Shown here piece by piece: positions 41,776 through 50,035 of a stretch of DNA of 50,127 nucleotides (position 1 is its first letter; the number at the start of each line of letters is the position of its first letter). The stretch is from positions 1-50,127 of the forward strand of contig JAGOMP010000019.1 of NCBI GenBank assembly GCA_017993505.1. The letters run 5' to 3'. Position numbers and translations under genes: made by a program. This DNA is from Planctomycetota bacterium. GTDB lineage: Bacteria; Planctomycetota; Uabimicrobiia; Uabimicrobiales; JABWCH01. The notes beneath the pieces are model-generated. The model was not told the origin of the DNA. It worked only from the letters and a program-made list of their open reading frames with translations, and did no database searches.

Positions 41776-43401
41776 ATGAGTTTTAAAGTTATACTAAATT
41801 CCATTATAAATAACGAAGATATACAAGAAGGGATTGCCTTTCTACTATCTTCCATGTTTCAAATTGCATTGAAAGATGTCAAACAAGTTTTAAATTCCCT
41901 GCCAGTGGTAATTTTAGACAATGTAGAGCCAGCAAATTTAGCTTGCATACAAGATACATTTATTTTTTTATCTAAAATGGGGCTAGAATTCAGTATCCTT
42001 TCTAAACCAGTCAGTTTTCCATCTGTATCATGGAAATTGCCAAAAGAAAATCACATTATTTCCTGCCCCAATTGTGGTGGCAAATTTTATTTAGTAAGTG
42101 CTTCTCAATATATTGCTCATCAAAATCAAACGACAGAATCTACCCCTGGCTCTGCCTTTGACCAAGATAAAGTGGATATACCGCACCACGAAGTAAAAAT
42201 GCCCACAGCCATGGTAGATCTAATGGAAATTATGCAGACAAAAACAGATTTAGAAAAAGGAGCAACTACTTCACCATCCTCACACACTGCACCTACACCA
42301 TCTCCACGACCTGCACCTGCTCGATCTGTGCGACCTGCACCTACTCGATCTGTGCGACCTGCACCTGCTCAACCCATGCAAACTACACCTGCTCAGCCTG
42401 TGCAAACCGCACCTGCTCAACCTGTGCAAACTGCACCTGCTCAACCTGTACGTCCTACACTTACACGATCTGCACGACCTGCACTTGCTAAATCCCCTAC
42501 TGCATCTGCTAAACCACCTATTACATCTGCTAAACCACCTATTGCATCTGCTAAACCACCTATTGCATCTGCTAAACCACCTATTACATCTGCTAAACTA
42601 CCTATTAAACAAAGTTGGGAACACTTTGAAACCATCTCTTCAGCATTTGATAATATGAATATGGACTTAGAAAATAAATTAGGGAGTATGGAAAATAAAT
42701 TAGGGGATATGGAAGAAATAGAAGAAGTAGGTAGTATCTCCGAAGAAATAGTTGGCATCCAAGATGTTGTAGAAGAACTACAAGAACTAGAAAAATTTGT
42801 AGCATTTGAAAAACATAAAACTCAAGAAATACAAAAAGAATTCCATCAAGACGATAGCTTTGACATTGTGGGAATTGGTGGAATTTCTGCTGAATTTGAA
42901 GAAATTGAAGGTGTTTCAGCAGAATTTGAAAAAATATGCTTAGAAGGCATGGACAATGATATTGGAAGTCTATCTGCAGAGCTAGAAGAAATTGAAGGCT
43001 ATTCCTCAGAATTTGATAGCATAGACATAGAGGAAGGAATTGAAAAAATTCGTGAAATTTCAGATGACTTCCATCAAAGAAAAAAAAATTTAAGCGAAGA
43101 TTTTGACGAAATAGAAGAAATTTCAGAAGATTTTGAAGATTTTGAAGAAAAAAAGCTAGTTCCCATGACTTGGGCAAAAGGGCAATGGAAATTAATCATT
43201 GATTTTGCTGGTAGAGGAAATATTCGTTCTGCCACACAATTTTTAGCTCAAATTCAAGGAATAACTTTGGAAGAAGCCACAGTACTCGCTCGAGATAGTG
43301 CTGCCATCACAGTAGTAAATGGTGTTTCTAGAGACGTAGCTGATCGACTATTAATAGAATTTCAAAAATTAGGAATGCAGGGAAAAATTATATCTATATA
43401 G
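41776..43401 (+). CDS. Protein with two L7/L12-CTD-like ends, zinc ribbon and Pro/Ala-rich linker
   Basis: 541 residues. The N-terminal ~75 (NEDIQEGIAFLLSSMFQIAL, FIFLSKMGLEFSIL) and the C-terminal ~70 (QFLAQIQGITLEEATVLARD, DRLLIEFQKLGMQGKIIS) both show the small alpha/beta pattern of the ribosomal L7/L12 C-terminal domain; this is inference from sequence feel. A CPNCGG zinc-knuckle-like motif follows the first. Residues ~175-275 are Pro/Ala/Arg repeats, including six PPITSAK-type 21-bp units. Residues ~290-460 are acidic with repeated SAEFEEIEG. GGAGTGAGAT precedes the ATG. No known function. Confidence 0.6.
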   Translation: MSFKVILNSIINNEDIQEGIAFLLSSMFQIALKDVKQVLNSLPVVILDNVEPANLACIQDTFIFLSKMGLEFSILSKPVSFPSVSWKLPKENHIISCPNCGGKFYLVSASQYIAHQNQTTESTPGSAFDQDKVDIPHHEVKMPTAMVDLMEIMQTKTDLEKGATTSPSSHTAPTPSPRPAPARSVRPAPTRSVRPAPAQPMQTTPAQPVQTAPAQPVQTAPAQPVRPTLTRSARPALAKSPTASAKPPITSAKPPIASAKPPIASAKPPITSAKLPIKQSWEHFETISSAFDNMNMDLENKLGSMENKLGDMEEIEEVGSISEEIVGIQDVVEELQELEKFVAFEKHKTQEIQKEFHQDDSFDIVGIGGISAEFEEIEGVSAEFEKICLEGMDNDIGSLSAELEEIEGYSSEFDSIDIEEGIEKIREISDDFHQRKKNLSEDFDEIEEISEDFEDFEEKKLVPMTWAKGQWKLIIDFAGRGNIRSATQFLAQIQGITLEEATVLARDSAAITVVNGVSRDVADRLLIEFQKLGMQGKIISI

Positions 43402-43420
43402 TTTTAATTAGGGAAAAAAA

Positions 43421-44227
43421 ATGTTTTCTGTTGGAGATTACAAATTAAATCGTGATCAATTGTTCTTAATGGCAGGACCTTGTGTGCTAGAAGAATCCAA
43501 TATTGGATACGAAATCGCAGCCGCAACAAAAAAAATTGCCCAAGAACTTCAGATCCCTTTTATTTTCAAGGCATCATACCTCAAAGCTAACCGTAGTTCA
43601 AAAGATGGTTTTCGAGGAATTGGAGTAGAAAAAGGTTTAGAACAATTGAGGTGCATCAAAGAAGAATTACATCTGCCAATCATGGCTGACGTACATGATT
43701 TATCAGAAGTAGAACGAGTGGCAAAAGTAGTTGATATCATGCAAATTCCAGCTTTTCTTTGTCGCCAAACATACTTAATTGAAGCAGTGGCAAAAACTGG
43801 GAGAGCTGTGAACATAAAAAAAGGTCAATTCATGGCACCTTGGGACATGAAATATGCAGTAGAAAAAGTACAAGCTATGGGTAATCATCGTATTTTTTTA
43901 ACAGAACGAGGAAGCACATTTGGCTACAACAACCTAGTTGTGGATATTCGTTCTATTCCTATAATGTCTCAATATGATTGCTTAGTTGTATTTGATGGAA
44001 CACATAGTGCACAACTACCTGGTGCTGGGAAAGGTGAAACAAGTGGACAACGAGAAATGGTGCCTTTTCTTGTAAAATCTGCTGTAGCAGCTGGTTGCCA
44101 TGGCATTTTTTTAGAAGTTCATCCAAACCCTGAAACATCTCCTAGCGATAAAGCAAATATTTATCCTTTAGATGGTTTAGCTGCTTTACTCAAAACAGCC
44201 CTTGCCATTCATAAGGTAGTTCATTAA
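43421..44227 (+). CDS. kdsA: 3-deoxy-D-manno-octulosonate-8-phosphate synthase
   Basis: Condenses PEP and arabinose-5-phosphate to Kdo-8-P, the first committed step to the Kdo of lipopolysaccharide. 268 residues. Active-site segments: AGPCVLEE (19-25), FKASYLKANRSS (about 49-60), ADVHD, RQTYLI and TERGSTFGYNNLVVD (about 164-178). The Cys in AGPC is the metal ligand of class II, metal-dependent enzymes (class I has Asn there). It is the clearest sign of an LPS-bearing outer membrane here. No other Kdo genes are adjacent; it is 19 bp after the preceding gene. Confidence 0.96.
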   Translation: MFSVGDYKLNRDQLFLMAGPCVLEESNIGYEIAAATKKIAQELQIPFIFKASYLKANRSSKDGFRGIGVEKGLEQLRCIKEELHLPIMADVHDLSEVERVAKVVDIMQIPAFLCRQTYLIEAVAKTGRAVNIKKGQFMAPWDMKYAVEKVQAMGNHRIFLTERGSTFGYNNLVVDIRSIPIMSQYDCLVVFDGTHSAQLPGAGKGETSGQREMVPFLVKSAVAAGCHGIFLEVHPNPETSPSDKANIYPLDGLAALLKTALAIHKVVH

Positions 44228-44275
44228 TTAGTAATTTTTATATTTTTTCATAAATAGCAAATAGGTTAATATATT

Positions 44276-45391
44276 ATGGCTAAAAAAAGAAATAAAAAGA
44301 GAAAAGGCAACAAAGCCAACCCTCAAGTCAAAGAAGTAGTAGAAGTAGTAGAAAATGCAGAAGAAAAAAAGCCTCATTTTTGGTCTCTCAATCTTTTTAA
44401 CGGCATCCTCATTGCAGTAATCCTTTTCATAGTAATTGGTTGGATCTATAACAACTACATGAAAACACAATCTGAGGAAGGTTGGAAAACTGTCCAACGA
44501 GTATGGGACACTACTATGAATGCACAATCCATAGAGACAAACTTCTTAGTAAGAAACCTTCCAACCAACATAATCCAAGAAATCAAAAACACGCTTGGTG
44601 ACACAACGGCACTTCCTAAAGAAATTCAAGAAAGATTTGAACGTCTAGAAGATTTACCTGTACAAGTATTACCAGAGCCTTTAAAGACTAAAACATTACG
44701 CAAATACAACATTGAGCAACTAGAAAAAAACTACAAATATTCAAATCGAAATAACAGCACTCCTTGGGTTCTCTATACATTAGCACAACTCCACTTTTTA
44801 GAACAAAACACAGAAAAAGCACTTCATTATCAAGAAGAACTTCGAAAACAATATCCTAAACATAACCTTATATCAGAAATCGATATAGAAAAAAACATAC
44901 TTACCAAAGAAGCCTCATTTTTGGAAACACAAACAAAACACGAAAAAAAAGATGTAGCCACCACAACACCTAATCCTCTTCTTACCATGGTTACCAGCAA
45001 AGGCGTTGTCAAAATGGAAATATTTGCCAATGAAACTCCAGAAGTAGCAAAACATTTTCTTTCCTATGTAGATAACTCCTTTTACAATGGATTAAACTTC
45101 TATAACAAAACAGACAATCGAATCTACACTGGCTGTCCCTTAGGAAATGGAAAAGGAGATAAACGCTTGAAAAAAACAGTTAGCCTTATAGATATCCCCA
45201 TCCAAAAAGGCATTGTTGTCATGGAAACAAGCGAAAAAGAAGACGAAATTGACACACGTTTCAGCATATTTTCAAAATATCCTTTTATAGCTGAGAACAA
45301 ACGATACTGTGTTCTTGGGAAAATCACAGACGGTATGGAAGTACTAGAAAGCATCACAGCAGCAGATATTCTTTTTAAAATCATAAAATAA
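44276..45391 (+). CDS. Membrane-anchored cyclophilin-type peptidyl-prolyl isomerase (divergent)
   Basis: 371 residues: a Lys-rich cytoplasmic start, one membrane helix (about 42-62), a helical TPR-like stretch (about 150-200) and a C-terminal cyclophilin domain (about 238-370). The domain shows VTSKGVVKMEIFANETPEVAKHF and FYNGLNFYNKTDNRIYTGCP, but the usual catalytic FHRV Arg and the GGDP motif are altered (FYNKTDN, TGCPLG), so isomerase activity is uncertain. It is probably a periplasmic folding factor. It follows kdsA by 48 bp. Its final ~35 bp are copied three times after the stop. Confidence 0.75.
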   Translation: MAKKRNKKRKGNKANPQVKEVVEVVENAEEKKPHFWSLNLFNGILIAVILFIVIGWIYNNYMKTQSEEGWKTVQRVWDTTMNAQSIETNFLVRNLPTNIIQEIKNTLGDTTALPKEIQERFERLEDLPVQVLPEPLKTKTLRKYNIEQLEKNYKYSNRNNSTPWVLYTLAQLHFLEQNTEKALHYQEELRKQYPKHNLISEIDIEKNILTKEASFLETQTKHEKKDVATTTPNPLLTMVTSKGVVKMEIFANETPEVAKHFLSYVDNSFYNGLNFYNKTDNRIYTGCPLGNGKGDKRLKKTVSLIDIPIQKGIVVMETSEKEDEIDTRFSIFSKYPFIAENKRYCVLGKITDGMEVLESITAADILFKIIK

Positions 45392-45580
45392 AAAGAATAG
45401 AAAGCTCAAAAGCATCACAGTAGCAGATATTCTTTTTAAAATCATAAAATAAAAAGAATAGAAGGCTCAAAAGTATCACAGTAGCAGATATTCTTTTCAA
45501 GATTATAAAATAAAAAGAATAGAAGGCTCAAAAGCATCACAGTAGCAGATATTCTTTTCAAGATTATAAAATAAAAGGAA
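45351..45580 (+). repeat. Four 61-bp units duplicating the end of the cyclophilin gene
   Basis: GCATCACAG (or GTATCACAG) begins units at 45351, 45412, 45473 and 45534, exact 61-bp period. The first contains the last codons and stop; the other three repeat them with a few substitutions (TTTTTAAAATC versus TTTTCAAGATT). The last unit runs into the terminator. Confidence 0.97.
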
Positions 45581-45614
45581 AAGAGATAAGGTTTTTTCCT
45601 TATCTCTTTTTTTA
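45581..45614 (+). terminator. Terminator after the cyclophilin gene
   Basis: Stem AAGAGATAAGG (45581-45591) / CCTTATCTCTT (45598-45608), loop of Ts, then a T run. It sits about 190 bp after the stop codon, beyond the duplicated tails. Confidence 0.88.
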
Positions 45615-45626
45615 TGGGATTTGACG

Positions 45627-46373
45627 ATGGCCAAAATTCTGATTATGAACGGTGTTGGAAAAGGGATTCAATATAAAATCAAAGGAGAAATGATATTAGG
45701 ACGATTAGCAACAAATGAAATTCCTTTGAATGATGTACGAGCATCTCGCCAAAATTCTCGTATTTATAAACAAGACGACGAATATTTTATAGAAGATTTA
45801 CAAAGTCGCAACGGTACTATACTCAATGGAAAAAATATCAACATAGCCTTATTGCAAGACCGCGACCAAATTATAATTGGTTCTACTTGGCTTCTTTTTC
45901 GACGAAAAACAAAAAAAGAAGAACTCGAAACAGAAGACCTTACCCTTCCAAAACTATCTGATGAGGAAATATTAGAAGAATCTGGCACATTTAAAAAAAA
46001 CAAAAATATATCCACAGACATTGTTCCAGTCTTAACAGAATTAGAATTAGATCAAGTTAAAACTGAAAAAATTTCCCCTGACACCAGAAAACAAAAAGAC
46101 ATAACTAAAGAAACATCAGAATGGGAACGTGCAATCCAAGCTGCAACCAAGAATATTAAAACTAAAAAAGACACAAAAAAAAATAAAGATTACCTTTTTT
46201 CCTCATCTAGAAAAAAAGAACGCACCTTCACTTCTTCTTGGGATGCATTTTTTCATGGTAGCTTCTCTCATGGACAATGGTACTGGGGCATATTAAAGAT
46301 TGCCCTTCTATGTTGTCTCATGATAATTTGTACATGTGTATCTCGTTGGATTACACTAGGAATGACATCATAA
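45627..46373 (+). CDS. FHA domain protein with C-terminal membrane helix
   Basis: 248 residues from ATG 45627 (GGGA upstream; a TTG two codons earlier is possible). The FHA domain covers 1-90: YKIKGEMILGRLATNEI, SRQNSRIY (His of the usual SRxH replaced by Asn) and DLQSRNGTILNG, so phosphothreonine recognition may be altered. A charged linker (about 95-205) leads to a membrane helix near the C-terminus (LKIALLCCLMIICTCV), leaving the FHA domain cytoplasmic. It is followed after 1 bp by the DUF58 gene and is probably a scaffold for that membrane complex. Confidence 0.85.
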   Translation: MAKILIMNGVGKGIQYKIKGEMILGRLATNEIPLNDVRASRQNSRIYKQDDEYFIEDLQSRNGTILNGKNINIALLQDRDQIIIGSTWLLFRRKTKKEELETEDLTLPKLSDEEILEESGTFKKNKNISTDIVPVLTELELDQVKTEKISPDTRKQKDITKETSEWERAIQAATKNIKTKKDTKKNKDYLFSSSRKKERTFTSSWDAFFHGSFSHGQWYWGILKIALLCCLMIICTCVSRWITLGMTS

Positions 46374-46374
46374 T

Positions 46375-47241
46375 ATGGCACCCTATATTGAATATTCTCT
46401 AACAAGCAAAACATTTGGGAAACAACTGGAAACTCTCTACCAAAAAATCCGCCGCCTCCTTTCTTCACGCCCTGTCACTATCTCACAAAAAGGTTGTGCA
46501 GGCTGGGAATTCATAGGGTATAAAAAATATGTCCCTGGTGATAACTTCAAACGAATTGACTGGAATGTTTTTCAAAGATGGCAAGAAATCGTAGTGCGAG
46601 AATATTCTATGGAAACTTTCCGAAAATGGTGGATATTTTGGGATGTTTCTGAATCTATGAACTTCTTTTATAAAAAAGAATGTGCACAATACTTGATTGC
46701 TTCCCTTTCTTATATTGCCTTACATTTAGGGGATGAAGTTCACCTTTCCACTTCTTTTTGGAAAAATTCCCCAGATCCTGTATGGAAAGGCATCTCCTAC
46801 ATACCACGGATGCTATCCTTTTTAGAGAACGTGCCTTTTTCTACAAAATCTACTAACACACCACCTGATATAACCAAACTACGTAACAATTCTAAAATAA
46901 TATGGATTAGCGATTTTTATGATACTATCCATCAACCAATCTTCCAAGAAATAGGCTATCGAAATTTGCCTTGCGTTGCCGTACATATTTGTAGCGAACA
47001 AGAAAAAAAAGCATCTGGGCAAGGAAAATACATCTTACAAGATGCAGAAACTGGAATACAAAAAACAATCTATCTATCAGAAGAAACAAAACAAACATAT
47101 AATATAAAAATGGAAGAGCACATCAAAAAAATTCATACATTCTGTAAACATTATGGGATGTCCTATTTCTTAATTTCGCCTAAAAACCAAATAGAACAAT
47201 ATTGCTTAGAAATTCTCCGAGCTTTGAGGTTATTTCATTGA
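46375..47241 (+). CDS. DUF58 family protein
   Basis: 288 residues. The DUF58 hallmark is clear: FIGYKKYVPGDNFKRIDWNV (about 43-62), VVREYSMETF and a vWA-like first motif FWDVSESMNFF (DxSxS) near 86-96, plus GDEVHLSTSF. Family members are paired with MoxR ATPases and BatA/B-type membrane proteins in envelope-stress or protein-maturation systems. Here it sits between an FHA membrane protein and a BatA-like protein and overlaps the latter's start. A MoxR gene is not adjacent. Confidence 0.85.
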   Translation: MAPYIEYSLTSKTFGKQLETLYQKIRRLLSSRPVTISQKGCAGWEFIGYKKYVPGDNFKRIDWNVFQRWQEIVVREYSMETFRKWWIFWDVSESMNFFYKKECAQYLIASLSYIALHLGDEVHLSTSFWKNSPDPVWKGISYIPRMLSFLENVPFSTKSTNTPPDITKLRNNSKIIWISDFYDTIHQPIFQEIGYRNLPCVAVHICSEQEKKASGQGKYILQDAETGIQKTIYLSEETKQTYNIKMEEHIKKIHTFCKHYGMSYFLISPKNQIEQYCLEILRALRLFH

Positions 47242-48455
47242 ATATACAACGACCTTTGTATAGCATTTTATTTTTTGTACTTTTACTTCTTTGGATGTTT
47301 CGATTTTGGAAACAAACTAACATTCAAAAAGTTCCATCTCTTCTTATTTGGGATCAAGTTCCTTCTTCGATAAAAACAAGCATATGGAAAGAAATTATTT
47401 TTTGGAGTCTGATTCCCTTATTCTTAATTATTCTTTTATTAGGTATTTCTTGGGAACAAGAAAAAACAACATTGCACCAGAACAATAAACAAGAAAATAA
47501 GCAAATTTCCCTTACCTTTTCTGTTCTTCATGCTACACGAGAATATAATAGTGATATTCATATATTCATCCGCTTTCAAAATCAAAGTTTCCAAAAACAA
47601 CAAGGAATTCTTTATTGCGAACTTTCTTCAGAAACTCGCTCCATTCCTATTATTTTACAAAGCCAAGAAATCCAATATAAACAACTCATTTTTTCTAATA
47701 TTGAAAACAGCGATTGCCATCTCTGGCTTCATCCCACAGAACAATTTCTAACTATTCCTATACCAGCAAGAAAAAAAGCCAAAGTTTGCATTGTAACTCA
47801 ACAATCCAATATGTACATATTAGCATCATTGCAAGCTAATCATCAATGGGTGGATCTAAAAAACAGCAAAATTCAAACAACCATTCCCCAAAAACATAAC
47901 TATGATTTAATTCTTGTTTGCTTACCAGAATGGAACTTTCCTAAAAGCAAAGGTAAATATATTTTTTTTGGAACACACTTATTTCCAGATACAATATTAG
48001 AAAACAATCCTATTGCCTATCACTTTTCTCCACAACATATTCTTAGTAAAAACTTACAAGAAAAAAATATTACTATAACCCAACATTGGAAATTTCCTCA
48101 CCAACAAATTTCTGATCACAATATCATTCTCCATGGAAAAAATGCACCCCTAATTTGGTCAGATAAAAACAACGAATACATTTATGTATCTTTTTCATTA
48201 GAAAATACAAATTGGATCACTCTTCCTAGTTTCCCAATTTTTATACAAAATATACTCCTATGGAGTCTCCAAAAATCAAATACAAAGGAAAACATTTTCA
48301 TTCCAAAACAAGAAATCAAATATACTATCTTACCACCAATAAAAACTCAACCTAAGCATATCCAATATTGGGAAAAAATACTCATTTATACAAGTATAAT
48401 ATGGACCATATATCTTATTGTTTTCATCTTACAAAAAAACTTTCATAAGGGATAA
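47238..48455 (+). CDS. BatA-like membrane protein (aerotolerance-operon type)
   Basis: About 406 residues from TTG 47238, which overlaps the DUF58 stop (TTGA) and has GAGG 8 nt upstream; the open frame extends to 47202 but that overlaps the upstream gene. Two N-terminal helices (RPLYSILFFVLLLLWMFRF and KEIIFWSLIPLFLIILLLG) with IQKVPSLLIWDQVP between resemble the BatA N-terminal domain. A long periplasmic beta-rich region follows, and a last helix (about 380-400, TSIIWTIYLIVFILQ) returns. No vWA domain is seen, unlike BatA/BatB. Annotation as BatA-like rests mostly on the N-terminus and the DUF58 neighbour. Confidence 0.65.
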   Translation: MNIQRPLYSILFFVLLLLWMFRFWKQTNIQKVPSLLIWDQVPSSIKTSIWKEIIFWSLIPLFLIILLLGISWEQEKTTLHQNNKQENKQISLTFSVLHATREYNSDIHIFIRFQNQSFQKQQGILYCELSSETRSIPIILQSQEIQYKQLIFSNIENSDCHLWLHPTEQFLTIPIPARKKAKVCIVTQQSNMYILASLQANHQWVDLKNSKIQTTIPQKHNYDLILVCLPEWNFPKSKGKYIFFGTHLFPDTILENNPIAYHFSPQHILSKNLQEKNITITQHWKFPHQQISDHNIILHGKNAPLIWSDKNNEYIYVSFSLENTNWITLPSFPIFIQNILLWSLQKSNTKENIFIPKQEIKYTILPPIKTQPKHIQYWEKILIYTSIIWTIYLIVFILQKNFHKG

Positions 48456-48458
48456 AAT

Positions 48459-49946
48459 ATGTTAAAAAAATATAATGTACTCCTCTTAGGAGACAGTGAA
48501 TTTGAAACACTCCTTGGGAAAAAAATTGCACAATCTCCTTATTTAAACCAACTTTATGCCATTCCTGGTAACACAGACTTACTAGAACAAGGCATCGTCT
48601 GCTTTTCCAATATCCATAGATATGATATTGAAAAATTCATTGAAGAATATAATATTCAAATTGTCCTTCCTGGTCCCTATTGTTCCTTAGATCTAGAAAC
48701 TTTATCGGAACTCAATAGTAGCAAAACAAAAGTTCTTTCTCCTAATTCTGATCTCAAACTATTCATAGAAGAACGAACTTCATGGCGTGAATATTTAAAA
48801 AACATATCTATAGCCATTCCCAAAGGACAAAACTACGATCACGTAGACGGTGCACAACAATACATTGAAACTCTTTGTTTCCCTTTAGCAGTAAAAATAG
48901 AAAGCCCAGATTATCGTGAAACAAAATATTGTGTAGATGAAGACATGGTAAAACGCTTTATTCATGAAACACTCCGAGATCACATTATCGAACGAACTGG
49001 CTACAAAATTATTATCAACAATAAAGTCTTTACAGATGTAGAAGATGTCTATCCCTTCATCAATAACTTAGCCTTCCCTATTATGGGAAAAACAAATCAA
49101 TCAAAAATCGGATGCACCATACGTTGTAACAATAAAGAGGACTTTAAAGATCTTATAGACAAACTCATCAAAGAAAAAGTACACGGCGATGATGGCATGG
49201 ACATTCTGATAGAAGACTATCTAGAAGGTAACAAATTCAATGCTACCGCTTTAATCGATGGCAACACAATTGTTCTCTTTCCTTTTCTCCAACACATACT
49301 CACAAAACAAGACAATGCTGGTGCAAGAAGTTTATACACATCGCCTAAAATTATGAACAAAAAAAATTGGGATATTCTAGAAAAAATGCTAGTAATGCCT
49401 ACGATCCATGCTGTAAATAATTACTTGAACAAAACAAAAGAATACGATGACGACAATACTGAAAAATATCAAAAATATAAAGGCATCCTTTCCTTAGAAA
49501 TCGTATGGGCAAAAAACCAACCCTATATTGTGGACATGAAATTCAACTGGGATTTATGGGCATTTTACCTTTTATCCGATATTTTAGAATCAGATTGGCT
49601 ACAACTTCTCGTCAATTTCTTACATGATAAATTAGATAATACACCCATACAATGGTCTTCCAAAACATTTTTTTCTATTTTTGTACCAAAAGAAGATATT
49701 GAAACAAGTAAGGAAATAAAAACAGCCTTTCAAGAAGACAATCTATTTGATACTCAAACAACATACTATCCAGAAAATAGATCTGCAAAACGAGAAACTA
49801 ACCAACATGGTGCCGGCATTGTCTTTTCTACAAAAGATTTCAAAAAATCTGTCAAAGAAATCAAAGAATATTGGGAAAATAACAACTATTCCAATGTATC
49901 TTCCTTTCTATACTATTTAAATACTTTAGAACAAAAAATATCTTGA
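48459..49946 (+). CDS. PurD-like ATP-grasp protein with degenerate motifs
   Basis: 495 residues, following the BatA-like gene by 3 bp (AAGGGA upstream). The overall order of phosphoribosylamine-glycine ligase is visible: an N-terminal Rossmann part (VLLLGDSEFETLLGKKIAQS, AIPGNTDLLEQ), IVLPGPYC, an ATP-grasp middle (DILIEDYLEGNKFNATALID) and a C-terminal cap (QHGAGIVFSTKDFKKSVKEI). Signature residues are missing: the GGREHA loop is DSEFETL, the PNTGGMGA loop is DNAGARSLYT, and the EFNxRFGDPE metal site is DMKFNWDLWAF. It may have another acyl-ligase role or be inactive. A linker insertion lies at about 180-220. Confidence 0.7.
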   Translation: MLKKYNVLLLGDSEFETLLGKKIAQSPYLNQLYAIPGNTDLLEQGIVCFSNIHRYDIEKFIEEYNIQIVLPGPYCSLDLETLSELNSSKTKVLSPNSDLKLFIEERTSWREYLKNISIAIPKGQNYDHVDGAQQYIETLCFPLAVKIESPDYRETKYCVDEDMVKRFIHETLRDHIIERTGYKIIINNKVFTDVEDVYPFINNLAFPIMGKTNQSKIGCTIRCNNKEDFKDLIDKLIKEKVHGDDGMDILIEDYLEGNKFNATALIDGNTIVLFPFLQHILTKQDNAGARSLYTSPKIMNKKNWDILEKMLVMPTIHAVNNYLNKTKEYDDDNTEKYQKYKGILSLEIVWAKNQPYIVDMKFNWDLWAFYLLSDILESDWLQLLVNFLHDKLDNTPIQWSSKTFFSIFVPKEDIETSKEIKTAFQEDNLFDTQTTYYPENRSAKRETNQHGAGIVFSTKDFKKSVKEIKEYWENNNYSNVSSFLYYLNTLEQKIS

Positions 49947-50035
49947 CAACGAAATATTATATGGAAAGGAAAAATATCCTGACAGTAAAAATATATTAAA
50001 AAAAATATCCTGACAATCACTGTCAGGATATTTTT
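49933..50035 (+). terminator. Terminator built from copies of the gene end
   Basis: The coding end AAAAAATATCTTGACAA (stop TGA) reappears as AAAAATATCCTGACAG (about 49970-49986) and AAAAATATCCTGACA (50001-50015). The last pairs perfectly over 15 bp with TGTCAGGATATTTTT (50021-50035) across a 5-nt loop to form an intrinsic terminator with a T-rich tail. Confidence 0.85.

Noticed and set aside
42441..43177. Long minus-strand open frames opposite the L12-CTD-like protein gene
   Set aside because: They are mirror frames of the Pro/Ala and Glu-rich repeats, lack ribosome binding sites and have Phe/Leu-rich nonsense composition.
47202..47237. Upstream start of the BatA-like protein
   Set aside because: It would overlap the DUF58 gene by 40 bp. 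TTG 47238 has GAGG at the right distance and the TTGA overlap typical of coupled genes.
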